NCBI GenBank assembly: GCA_019637195.1
Contig: JAHBWA010000058.1
Location: 1-52,777 of the forward strand
Direction: 5' to 3'
Source: Labilithrix sp.
GTDB lineage: Bacteria; Myxococcota_A; Polyangia; Polyangiales; Polyangiaceae
DNA: 52,777 nucleotides
Each line of letters opens with the position of its first letter. Positions within the stretch are counted from its first letter, which is position 1. Below, piece by piece: positions 18,288 through 26,421 of the stretch. The notes under the pieces are model-generated. The model was not told the DNA's origin, did no database searches, and worked only from the letters and a program-made list of their open reading frames with translations. Made by a program: the position numbers and the translations under genes.

Positions 18288-20221
18288 GCCCCTTCGTCCA
18301 GTCCGCGGAGCGGCTCGATCGCCCGATCGCCGGCCAGCTCCTCTGGCGGATGCTCGCGATCCAGGCCGCGACGCACGTGGTGGCGTTCCTGCTCGGCGCC
18401 GTCTTCGCGCCGCGGGTCCTCCTCCTCGAGCCGCAGTCCGCGGACGCGTCCCTGTCGGTCATCCTGACGATGGGCCTGTTCGCGGCGGCGCTCTCCGCGG
18501 GGCTCACCGTGATCGTGCTCAAGCGCGTGCGGCCGCTGCTCGGCGCGCTCGAGGTCGGCTCGGCGTCCGGCGATCCGGAGCACGTCCTCGCGCTCTACGA
18601 CGCGCCCTCGATCCTCTCGCTCGCCAACGTGGCCTTCGCCGGCGTCGTCTCGCTCGCCACGTTGATCCCGGCGCTCCGCCCGCAGGCGATCGACACGTAC
18701 ACGCAGCTCGCGCTCGTCCTCTTGGTCCTCACGCTGGTGAGCACCGCGACGCTCCCCGCCTACGTCCTCATGCGCGCGCAGGTGGCGCGCACCCTCGAGC
18801 TCGTCGCGCCGGCCGTCGCGGAGGAGGGGCTCCGGAGGCTGGGCGGCGAGGTGCTCGGGCGCCTGCGCAAGCGCTACGTCGCCGCCGTGGCGCTGCCCGT
18901 CGCGCTCGTCGCGCTCGGCGCGTCGCTCCTGGCGGACGCGCACGCGCGCGCGTTCGACAAGGAGGCGCGCGCGAAGGACGCGGTCGACATCGCGCACGCG
19001 GCGTTCGAGTCGCTCGGCACCGGCGGTCCCGACGACGTCGCCGGTCGGGCCGAGGCGATCGAGGCCGCCGCCGCGCTCGGCTTCCACGTGCAGGTCGTCC
19101 CGGCGCACGACGGCGTCGAGACGCTGAGGCAGGGCGACGAGGGCGAGACCCAGGTCACCGTGCCGCTCCAGCCCGGCGCTGCGCTCGTGCGCTTCGGGAC
19201 GACGCGCCTCTCGGCGGCGTTCGCGGCTTACCTCCTGCTCGCGATGGCGGCGGTGGGGCTCGTCGCGATCCTCGGCACGCGGGCCGCGGCGTTCTTCGAC
19301 GCCGACGTCGCGCTCGCGACGCGCGAGGTCCGCCGCGCCGGCGTGGCCGAGGTCATGCGCGGGACGATCATCCTCCATGAGGCGCGCTTCTCGACCGTGA
19401 GCGAGCTGCTCGAGGCGATCGACGCGCTGGGCGGCATCTTCCGCGAGTTCGCGTCGGCGCAGCGCCGCGCGATCGACGCGCGCGAGGCCACCGAGAGGAT
19501 GCGCGGGCTCTTGCTCGCGTCGATGAGCCACGACCTCAAGGCGCCGCTCAACGCCGTGCTCGGCTTCACGGAGCTCGTCCGGCGCAACCCGCTGACGAAG
19601 GAGCAGCACGAGAGCCTCGCGATCATCGAGCAGCGCGGGCGCGAGCTCCTCGTGCTCATCGACACGATCCTCGACAGCGCCCGCGTCGAGGCCGGCGAGC
19701 TCGAGGTCTCGCCGGAGGCCACGCACGTCGGCGACGTCGTCATGTCGTCGGTGCTCGAGGCGCGCGATCTCGCCGTCGGCTCGGAGGTGCAGATCATGGG
19801 CGAGATCCAGCCCGGCATCCCGACCCTGCTCATCGACGGCACGCGCATCGTCCAGGCGCTCACGGCGGTCGTGATGACCGCCGCGCGCTTCAGCGACAAG
19901 GGCATCGTCCCGGTCCGCGCGACGCTCCCCGCCGATCAGGGCGCGCGCCTCAGGATCGAGGTCGAGACCAGCGGAGAGGGCCTCCCCGTCGCCGAGCGCG
20001 AGAAGATCTTCGACGCCTTCAAGAGCGCCGAGAGCGCGCGCCGGCAGGGCGGCCTCGGCCTCGGGCTCCAGCTCGCGCGATCGATCGTCGAGATCCACGG
20101 CGGATCGATCGAGGTCGACAACACCGATCACGGCGGGATGGTCTTCCGCGTCTGGCTCCCGGTGAAGAACGACCGCGCGTCGATCCGGGCGCGCGCCAGC
20201 CGGCCGACGCTCTCGTCGTGA
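18284..20221 (+). CDS. Six-TM histidine kinase-like protein with degenerate ATP-binding site
   Basis: A 645-residue protein. Four TM segments lie in the first 170 residues (for example THVVAFLLGAVF, ALVLLVLTLVSTATLPAYVL), then TM5 (about 208-226), an external loop and TM6 (about 305-328). A cytosolic coiled coil leads to the H-box LASMSHDLKAPLNAVLGFTE (His about 415), which is intact. The HATPase domain is not: in the N-box (about 524-537) QALTAVVMTAARFS both conserved Asn positions are replaced (Ala528, Thr532), and G1 reads ETSGEGLP (561-568) instead of DxGxG. The G2 box GGLGLGLQLARSIVEIHGGS is retained. It probably cannot bind ATP normally but could be phosphorylated in trans by, or regulate, the upstream kinase with which it overlaps by 4 bp. 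The loss is seen directly; the partnership is inferred. Confidence 0.88.
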   Translation: MSPFVQSAERLDRPIAGQLLWRMLAIQAATHVVAFLLGAVFAPRVLLLEPQSADASLSVILTMGLFAAALSAGLTVIVLKRVRPLLGALEVGSASGDPEHVLALYDAPSILSLANVAFAGVVSLATLIPALRPQAIDTYTQLALVLLVLTLVSTATLPAYVLMRAQVARTLELVAPAVAEEGLRRLGGEVLGRLRKRYVAAVALPVALVALGASLLADAHARAFDKEARAKDAVDIAHAAFESLGTGGPDDVAGRAEAIEAAAALGFHVQVVPAHDGVETLRQGDEGETQVTVPLQPGAALVRFGTTRLSAAFAAYLLLAMAAVGLVAILGTRAAAFFDADVALATREVRRAGVAEVMRGTIILHEARFSTVSELLEAIDALGGIFREFASAQRRAIDAREATERMRGLLLASMSHDLKAPLNAVLGFTELVRRNPLTKEQHESLAIIEQRGRELLVLIDTILDSARVEAGELEVSPEATHVGDVVMSSVLEARDLAVGSEVQIMGEIQPGIPTLLIDGTRIVQALTAVVMTAARFSDKGIVPVRATLPADQGARLRIEVETSGEGLPVAEREKIFDAFKSAESARRQGGLGLGLQLARSIVEIHGGSIEVDNTDHGGMVFRVWLPVKNDRASIRARASRPTLSS

Positions 20222-20297
20222 GCGTCGAGGTGGTCGCTGTGACTACGCGTCGCGAGGCGCGCGCCGAGCGGACCCCATTCGGGGCGTGAAACGCCGT

Positions 20298-20325
20298 TTG
20301 GTTAGCGATATCCATTGAGTATACG
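20298..20325 (+). promoter_or_regulatory. Weak promoter-like element
   Basis: TTGGTT and TATACG are separated by 16 bp, in one of the few AT-rich segments of this gap, about 195 bp before the small membrane protein gene. The match to -35/-10 consensus is partial, so this is only a candidate. Confidence 0.2.
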
Positions 20326-20520
20326 CATCAGATCGAACCGCGCCGAGGCGCGTACGAAGGACTCGCGGCCGATCCTTGGAAGGATCATGCGGGGTCGATC
20401 GTCCAAGGTCGGCGAGGCGAGGGAAGCACGGCGGCGCGGGGGCGTACGCTACGGTTCGAGGGCGGATCGAGCGCAGGACCACGGGACGCGCGGCACCACG
20501 ACGGAACGAGAGGCAGGACG

Positions 20521-20910
20521 ATGACGGGCAAGGCGAAGATCGAAGGGCTCACGAACTCCTGGTACGGCTTCGCCGTCTTCTCGGCGCTCTACGCGTTGCT
20601 GATGAACGGCATCGGCGTGCTGTCGATCGCGAGCGCAGTCGGTGGGATGTTCTTCAGCTGGTTCATCACGTTCCTCATCGGGCGCGCCCTCATCAAGAAG
20701 TCGTCGCTGACGCGGCTCGTCCTCTTGTTCGTCAGCGGGCTCCTCGCGATCCTCGGCGCGCTCGGCGTCGGCAAGGCGGCGTGGATGTTCGTGCAGACGT
20801 GGCAGCTCGGCGTCCTCGCCAGCGCGGCCTACGCGGCGGTCGGCGTCTGGATGCAGGCGCGCTCGTTCCGCACGCTCGTCGACGGGTCGGTCAAGGCGTA
20901 CATCGGCTGA
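20521..20910 (+). CDS. Small integral membrane protein
   Basis: 129 residues with four predicted membrane helices: WYGFAVFSALYALLMNGIGV, a second around IASAVGGMFFSWFITFLIG, a third around LVLLFVSGLLAILGALGVG, and WQLGVLASAAYAAVGVWM. Short basic loops (RALIKKSSLTR) separate them. AGGCAGGACG precedes the ATG, a plausible ribosome binding site. It is a single gene with a 300-bp leader and a convergent neighbour. The family is not recognised. Confidence 0.7.
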   Translation: MTGKAKIEGLTNSWYGFAVFSALYALLMNGIGVLSIASAVGGMFFSWFITFLIGRALIKKSSLTRLVLLFVSGLLAILGALGVGKAAWMFVQTWQLGVLASAAYAAVGVWMQARSFRTLVDGSVKAYIG

Positions 20911-20938
20911 GCCCTGCCTCGCTTCGCGCCGCGCGGGG

Positions 20939-22432
20939 TCAGGGCTCGGCGCCGGTCATCCTCACGACGTCGAGGGCGGCGGGGTTGCAGATCCGTCCGC
21001 CGCCGGAGCGCGCCGGCGTGAGCTGGGCCGTGTTCGGCGGGTCGGTGCTCGGCTGATAACGGAGCGCGACCGTCGTGGTCCTGCCCGCGCTCGTGGATGT
21101 GCGCTGCGGGTTGCCGAGCCACGCGGGGCCGCCCGCGGTGCGGAGGAAGGCCCAGGCGAGCGAGGCGGTCTCGTTGCCGGTGTTCGTGATCGTGAACGAC
21201 TCGCTCTTCGACGACTCGCCCTTCCGCGCCCGGAACGTCAGCGCGGTCGGCGCGATGGCGACCACGGCGCCGCGCACGTCGACGCTCAGCGTGGCCTCGT
21301 GGACGAGCCGATCGCCGCCGCTCAGCGGGTCGATCGCGATCCGGATGGTCTCGGTGATCGGCACCGGATCGGCGCCGAGCGGGGGCGCGCGGAAGGTGAT
21401 GTTCGTCGTCCCGGGCGTGGTCCCGTTGCTCGACGCGGGGGTCGTGCCGGCCATCGTCCCGCCCTGGAGCGCGAAGCGGCTCGGCGAGGTCAGCAGCGAC
21501 CAGAGGACGTTGCGGTTCGAGTAGTTCCTGACGACGACGGCGCGCGTGTCGAGCGGCTCGCTGTTGCAGTCGCGCTTGCCCCAGCCGGCGCCGCTCACGG
21601 TCACCGTCGTGTTGACGCGCTGGCCGGTCACGGTCACCGGCGGCGCCGGCGCGCAGAGGCCGTCGGCGACGGGGGCGAGCGTCGTCGACAGCGTGGCGGT
21701 CGGCGCGTTGCCCTTGGTGAGCTTGACCTCGATCTCCGCGTCCGAGTCCGGCGCGATCGTGAGCTGTCCGGGCGTCGCGACGAAGTCGCTGGTCACGCCG
21801 GCGAAGGCGGTGATCGCGGCGGGGCGCAGCCCGGTGTTGCGCAGGCGCACGCGCGTCGTCCCCTCGGTGTCGAGCGGGGTCTCGCCGATGTCCGCGGAGG
21901 TCGACATCCACTCGAGGGTAGCGCCGGCGCCGATGACGCCGACCGGCACCGTCGCGAACGACGAGCCCGAGGTCACGACGACGTTCGCCTTCGCCTCGCC
22001 CGACCACGTGGGGCGCGCGACGATCGGGATCGCGACGTGATCGTTCGGGGGGATCATCCCTTCGAGCGGGAAGTCGGTCGCGAACGGCGCGTCCGAGGGC
22101 ATCAGCACCTTGTACGTCCGCGGCTTGTCGGTCTTGTTGGCGACGAGGAGCCTCTCGATGCGCTCGCTCGCGCAGCCGACGGTCCCGAAGTCGAGGACGT
22201 CGGTGACCTCGATGCCCTCCGCGTGGCTGTCGGTGTTCTGCTTGTCCTCGTCGCCGACCGCACCGCCCGCGGGCTCGCTGGCGTCTGCGCCCCTGGTCTC
22301 GGAGCGGCTCGCGCGGGCCGACAGCTCGGGCATCTCGACGCCGGCGATCTGGGCGCAGCCGAAGAGGGTCGAGGCCAGCGCGAGGGCCGCGAGCGGCGGC
22401 CCTGAGCGTGTCCTCTGCGTGCGGTTCTTCAT
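20939..22432 (-). CDS. Lipoprotein with repeated beta-sandwich (choice-of-anchor D / ASH-like) domains
   Basis: The ATG at 22432 gives a lipoprotein signal ending LASTLFGCAQIAG and has GGGAGAGGGG upstream. After an acidic linker come about four beta-sandwich repeats. Each begins with a DFGTVGCASE / IGETPLDTEG / LTFRARKGESSKSESF-like strand and has the NTG element (RLRNTGLRPAAI, TITNTGNETASL). This is the pattern of choice-of-anchor D/ASH-type modules, common in myxobacterial surface proteins. Four Cys residues could form disulphides (for example DGLCAPAPP, KRDCNSE). A role in the outer membrane or surface is inferred; no enzyme motif is present. Confidence 0.72.
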   Translation of the reverse strand: MKNRTQRTRSGPPLAALALASTLFGCAQIAGVEMPELSARASRSETRGADASEPAGGAVGDEDKQNTDSHAEGIEVTDVLDFGTVGCASERIERLLVANKTDKPRTYKVLMPSDAPFATDFPLEGMIPPNDHVAIPIVARPTWSGEAKANVVVTSGSSFATVPVGVIGAGATLEWMSTSADIGETPLDTEGTTRVRLRNTGLRPAAITAFAGVTSDFVATPGQLTIAPDSDAEIEVKLTKGNAPTATLSTTLAPVADGLCAPAPPVTVTGQRVNTTVTVSGAGWGKRDCNSEPLDTRAVVVRNYSNRNVLWSLLTSPSRFALQGGTMAGTTPASSNGTTPGTTNITFRAPPLGADPVPITETIRIAIDPLSGGDRLVHEATLSVDVRGAVVAIAPTALTFRARKGESSKSESFTITNTGNETASLAWAFLRTAGGPAWLGNPQRTSTSAGRTTTVALRYQPSTDPPNTAQLTPARSGGGRICNPAALDVVRMTGAEP

Positions 22433-22652
22433 CGCGCCCCTCTCCCTCGAGCCTCGGTTCTGCAAGGGGCATGCGCGAGGATCTGCGCGATGGGTCGATG
22501 GGGCCGTGCGCTCGCGCGCGGGGCCGATCCGCTCCGGCCAGGAGCAACTCCACGGATTCATTCGTGCGGTGGAGGTGCGCGAACAGAGGATAGCGCCCGT
22601 GGATCGCGCGCTTCCGGTGGATCGACGGCCGTGGTCGGGCGCGCCGAGCGGC

Positions 22653-24119
22653 TCAGCGCTTCGGCGCCGCTTCGATCGCGCAGAGGACGCCGCGCGCCTT
22701 GTTGCGCGTCTCGTCCGCTTCGCTCTGAGGATCGCTCGCCTCGACGATGCCGGCGCCGGCGGTCACCTCGAACGTGTCGCCCTTGCAGACGAGCGTGCGG
22801 ATCGCGATGGCGAGATCGAGATCGCCGGTCGCGCCGACGTAGCCGATCGCTCCGCCGTAGATGCCGCGCGGGCGCGCCTCGAGCTCGCGGATGATCTGCA
22901 TCGCGCGGACCTTCGGGGCGCCGCTCAGCGTCCCGGCGGGGAACGCCGCGCGCGCGACCTCGAGCGGCGGCACCTCGGGCGGGACCTGACCGCGCACCTC
23001 GCTGACGATGTGCATGACGTGCGAGTAGCGCTCGATCTCCATCTTGCGGACGAGCTCCACCGAGCCGATGCGCGCGACGCGTCCGACGTCGTTGCGTCCG
23101 AGGTCGATCAGCATGACGTGCTCGGCGCGCTCCTTCGGATCGGCGAGGAGCTCGGCCTCGAGCCGCGCGTCCTCGTCGGGCGTCTTGCCGCGCGGCCGCG
23201 TCCCGGCGAGCGGGCGCACCGTCATCGCGCCGTCCTCGAGCCGCACCATGGTCTCGGGGCTCGCGCCGGCGATGCGGAGGCGCTCGCCGCCCGGGCCGTC
23301 CGCGTCCGGCGGCAGATCGAGGAAGTACATGTACGGCGACGGGTTGACGAGCCGCATCGCGCGGTAGACGTCGAACGGATCGCGCCCCTCGCGCGGCACC
23401 GAGAACGTCCGCGCGAGGACGATCTGGAAGGCGTCGCCCGCGGCGATGTACTCCTTCGCCCGGAGCACGCGCGCCATGTAGCCGTCGTCGTCGAGGTCGG
23501 TGGTGACGTTCGCCGGCACGCGCGCGCGATCCGGCAGGCCGACGGCGCCGAGGTGCGGAGCCCGCTGGAGGTCCGCGAGCGCCCGCTCCACGTCGGCCTC
23601 GTCCTCGGCGGCGATCGTCACCGTCTGCGCGAGCGCGTCGAAGACGACGACCGTGGCGCCGCCGAGGAAGCGCGCGAGCGGGACGAAGTGCTCGTTCCAC
23701 GTCGCGTCGCTGCCGGGCGGGACCTTGTCGATGAGGTGGACGATGTCCCACGCGAGGTAGCCGACGTGCGCGGCGGCGAAGCGCGCGGCCATCGACGCGG
23801 GCGGCTCGCCCTCCTCCGGCCGGCCTCGCTGAAAGAGAGGACCCGAAGCGGCGATCGGATCGCCGCCGGCGGCCGCGAGCGGCGGCAGGCGCGCGCCCGT
23901 CGGATCGCCGCTGCCCGGCCGGAGCCTCCACCCCGCGCGGTCGAGGACCGCCTCGTACCGTGGGCGGTAGCCGAGGATCGACCAGCGGCCCCAGCGCTCG
24001 CCGCCGACGACGCTCTCGAGGAGGAACGACGCGCCGTCGGGATCGGCCTCGCGCAGGGCCGCGTAGGCCCCGACCGGCGTGAGGGCGTCGGCGACGATCG
24101 TTCGCGTGGCGACCTTCAC
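22653..24119 (-). CDS. trpE: Anthranilate synthase component I
   Basis: TrpE converts chorismate to anthranilate, with ammonia or TrpG-derived glutamine nitrogen, as the first step of tryptophan synthesis. The N-terminal regulatory part has FLLESV (residues 32-37), the Trp-feedback motif. The chorismate-binding domain includes FQIVLARTF, NPSPYMYFLDL, GASPETMVRL, PLAGTRPRGKT, MLIDLGRNDVGRV, YSHVMHIVSEVRG, FPAGTLSGAPKVRAMQII, YGGAIGYVG and AGAGIVEASDP, all conserved. The length (488) is normal. The start is a GTG at 24119 with GAGG upstream. No trpG or trpD is adjacent, so the glutaminase partner must be encoded elsewhere. PabB is the alternative, but the LLES and NPSPYM elements favour TrpE. 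Confidence 0.88.
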   Translation of the reverse strand: MKVATRTIVADALTPVGAYAALREADPDGASFLLESVVGGERWGRWSILGYRPRYEAVLDRAGWRLRPGSGDPTGARLPPLAAAGGDPIAASGPLFQRGRPEEGEPPASMAARFAAAHVGYLAWDIVHLIDKVPPGSDATWNEHFVPLARFLGGATVVVFDALAQTVTIAAEDEADVERALADLQRAPHLGAVGLPDRARVPANVTTDLDDDGYMARVLRAKEYIAAGDAFQIVLARTFSVPREGRDPFDVYRAMRLVNPSPYMYFLDLPPDADGPGGERLRIAGASPETMVRLEDGAMTVRPLAGTRPRGKTPDEDARLEAELLADPKERAEHVMLIDLGRNDVGRVARIGSVELVRKMEIERYSHVMHIVSEVRGQVPPEVPPLEVARAAFPAGTLSGAPKVRAMQIIRELEARPRGIYGGAIGYVGATGDLDLAIAIRTLVCKGDTFEVTAGAGIVEASDPQSEADETRNKARGVLCAIEAAPKR

Positions 24120-24322
24120 GACGACCTCGGGAGGAGCCCTTCGCTGAGCCTGCCGACCATGACCTCAGGCAGGCTAGTACCGCGGATTCACGATGGCGAG
24201 CCCCGCCGGCGACCGTTCGAGGCCCGGGCGCGACCGCTCCACCTCCGCGCGCGGCCGCGCGCCGGCCCGGCCGTCGACGCCGGGCCCGGCGCGGCGTACT
24301 CCGTAGCTTGCAGAAACGTTTC

Positions 24323-25177
24323 ATGGTACCGAACCCCACCGTTTTTCCTGCGCTGCCCATGGTTTACGTCGAAGCTCAGAACCTCCCTTCCCACATCGGG
24401 ATCATCATGGACGGCAACGGGCGCTGGGCGCAGCTCCGTGGCCGCGAGCGCGTCGAGGGGCACCGCGAGGGCTCCAAGGCGGTCCGCCGCATCGTCCGCG
24501 CCGCGCGCCGCCTCGGGATCCGAGCGCTCACGCTGTACGCGTTCAGCGAGCAGAACTGGGCGCGCCCCGATCTCGAGGTCGACGCGCTGATGCAGCTCCT
24601 CCGCGAGTTCCTCCTCTCCGAGCGCGACGACATCCTCGACAACGGGATCCGCCTGAACGCGATCGGCAACCTCGGTCGCCTCCCCGCGGTCGTGCGCACC
24701 GTCCTCGACCCGCTCCGGAAGGAGAGCGCCGGGCACGAGGAGATGACGCTCACCCTCGCGCTCAGCTACGGCGGCCGCGAGGAGATCGCGAACGCGGCGC
24801 GCGAGCTCGCCCGCGAGGTCGCGGCAGGGACGCGGAGCGCCGAGGACGTCACCGAGCAGGACCTGCACGCGCGGATGCCGAGCCTCACCGTCGGCGATCC
24901 GGACCTCGTCATCCGCACCGGCGGCGAGCGACGCATCTCGAACTTCTTGCTCTACGGGCTCGCCTACGCGGAGCTCCACTTCTCCGACGCGCTCTGGCCG
25001 GACTTCGCCGAGCGCGATCTCTACGAGGCGATCGCGAGCTTCCAGGGCCGCGAGCGCCGCTTCGGCCTCGTCGGCAAGGCCGCCTCGCCGGTCCTCGCCG
25101 GGGGCGAGGGGGAGCCGACGCTCGGCGAGCCGCCGCGATCGGAGGCGAGCGCCACGCTGCTCCGCCTCGTCGGCTGA
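24323..25177 (+). CDS. uppS: Isoprenyl transferase (undecaprenyl diphosphate synthase)
   Basis: A cis-prenyltransferase that makes the C55 lipid carrier precursor for cell-wall synthesis from FPP and IPP. Hallmarks: HIGIIMDGNGRWAQLRGRER near the N-terminus (catalytic Asp in MDGNG), GHREGSKAVRRIV, LTLYAFSEQNWARP, LTLALSYGGREEI, DLVIRTGGERRISNFLLY (diphosphate-binding Arg pair) and LWPDF. The start is uncertain: TTG 24308, ATG 24323 or ATG 24359 are in frame; 24323 is used here. A C-terminal Gly/Glu/Ser-rich extension of about 30 residues follows the domain. It precedes cdsA by 146 bp, the usual uppS-cdsA order. Confidence 0.93.
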   Translation: MVPNPTVFPALPMVYVEAQNLPSHIGIIMDGNGRWAQLRGRERVEGHREGSKAVRRIVRAARRLGIRALTLYAFSEQNWARPDLEVDALMQLLREFLLSERDDILDNGIRLNAIGNLGRLPAVVRTVLDPLRKESAGHEEMTLTLALSYGGREEIANAARELAREVAAGTRSAEDVTEQDLHARMPSLTVGDPDLVIRTGGERRISNFLLYGLAYAELHFSDALWPDFAERDLYEAIASFQGRERRFGLVGKAASPVLAGGEGEPTLGEPPRSEASATLLRLVG

Positions 25178-25323
25178 TCGGGGTCGGCGGATCGGGTGCG
25201 CGCGACGCGCCGACGACGAACGGCGCCCGGCGCCGCGCGCCCGAGCCACGGGCGCCGACCTCATGCGTCCCGGCCGCAGGTCGAGGACGGCCGGCGGCGG
25301 GCGTGCTATGGCCGTACCCCTAC

Positions 25324-26211
25324 ATGGCCGAGGCGAACGCGAGCTCGGAGGGCAGCGCGCCCGACGAGGCCAAAGAACAGGCGAAGAAGGCCAACAGCAA
25401 CCTCGCTGTTCGTATCGCCACCGCCGCGGTCGGCGCGCCGCTCATCCTGCTGTTGCTCTACAAGGGCGCGCCGTGGGGCTTCTACCTGCTGGTCCTGCCG
25501 GCCTCGCTGGTCGCGGCGTGGGAGCTCTTCAACATGACCCACCCCGGCGATCGCGCATCGCAGCTCACGGGCGTGGCGCTCTCGGCGGCGGTGTCCGCGG
25601 CGACGTACTTCGCGGACGGCGACGCGCGCGTCCTCGTCACGGTGATCGTCTGCGCGCCGCTCGCCGGGCCGCTGGTCACGCTCGCGCGCCTCGGCGACAT
25701 GAAGACCGCCGCGCTCCGCGCGTGCGCGATGGGCTTCGGGCCGCTCTTCGTCGGCGTCCCGGTGACGCTCCTCGCCATGATGCGCCGTGACCTCGGCGAC
25801 GCCGGCGCCGGGTACGTGGTGCTCGCGATCATGTTCGCGTGGTTCGGCGACACGGGCGGCTACTTCGCCGGGCGCTTCCTCGGCCGGCGGAAGCTTTACG
25901 AGGCCGTTTCGCCGAAGAAGACGATCGAGGGTGCGATCGGCGGTCTCGCCGGGAGCGTGGTCGGCGCGCTGCTCGCCCACTTCTGGTTCCTCCCGAGCCT
26001 CTCGCTCGCGCACGGCCTCCCGCTCGCCGTCGTGGCCGGCGCGCTCGGGCAGGCCGGCGATCTCGGCGAGTCGGTCCTGAAGCGATCGTTCGGGGTGAAG
26101 GACTCGGGCGCGATCGTCCCGGGCCACGGCGGCATCCTCGATCGCGTCGACGCGCTGATGCTGACGAGCGCCGTCACCTATCTCTATACGCTCTGGTTCG
26201 CGGCCGCCTGA
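25324..26211 (+). CDS. cdsA: Phosphatidate cytidylyltransferase
   Basis: An inner-membrane enzyme making CDP-diacylglycerol from phosphatidate and CTP for phospholipid synthesis. Eight or so hydrophobic segments are visible. The diagnostic CdsA signature is at the C-terminus: SVLKRSFGVKDSGAIVPGHG continuing into GILDRVDAL, with the metal-binding Asp residues. WFGDTGGYFAGRFLGRRKL and SPKKTIEG are also typical. The ATG at 25324 (MAEANASSEG) is preferred; an in-frame GTG at 25303 adds seven residues. The hydrophilic N-terminal 35 residues are rich in Ala/Glu/Lys. Probably in an operon with uppS. Confidence 0.93.
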   Translation: MAEANASSEGSAPDEAKEQAKKANSNLAVRIATAAVGAPLILLLLYKGAPWGFYLLVLPASLVAAWELFNMTHPGDRASQLTGVALSAAVSAATYFADGDARVLVTVIVCAPLAGPLVTLARLGDMKTAALRACAMGFGPLFVGVPVTLLAMMRRDLGDAGAGYVVLAIMFAWFGDTGGYFAGRFLGRRKLYEAVSPKKTIEGAIGGLAGSVVGALLAHFWFLPSLSLAHGLPLAVVAGALGQAGDLGESVLKRSFGVKDSGAIVPGHGGILDRVDALMLTSAVTYLYTLWFAAA

Positions 26212-26369
26212 GGGCTCGTTCGCGGTTGGTTGCGGGGTCGTTCGTGGTTGGCTGAGGGATCCGCGCAGCACTCGCGCGACGCCCCGGCGGCGAAGCCGTG
26301 ACGCGTCTCGGAGTGACGGAGATGGGGCCCCTACGGCCGAGCCTGACGACGCGTTGCGGCGAGGTCATG

Positions 26370-26394
26370 CGGCAAGAATTTCGCCTTTGCCGCT
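26370..26394 (+). promoter_or_regulatory. Inverted repeat upstream of the glutamate dehydrogenase gene
   Basis: Perfect 7-bp arms GCGGCAA / TTGCCGC flank an 11-nt AT-rich centre, ending 27 bp before the ATG. The position suits an operator or a leader hairpin. Which protein binds, if any, is unknown. Confidence 0.35.
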
Positions 26395-26421
26395 AGAGCA
26401 AATGAGCTAAGAAAAGCCCCG

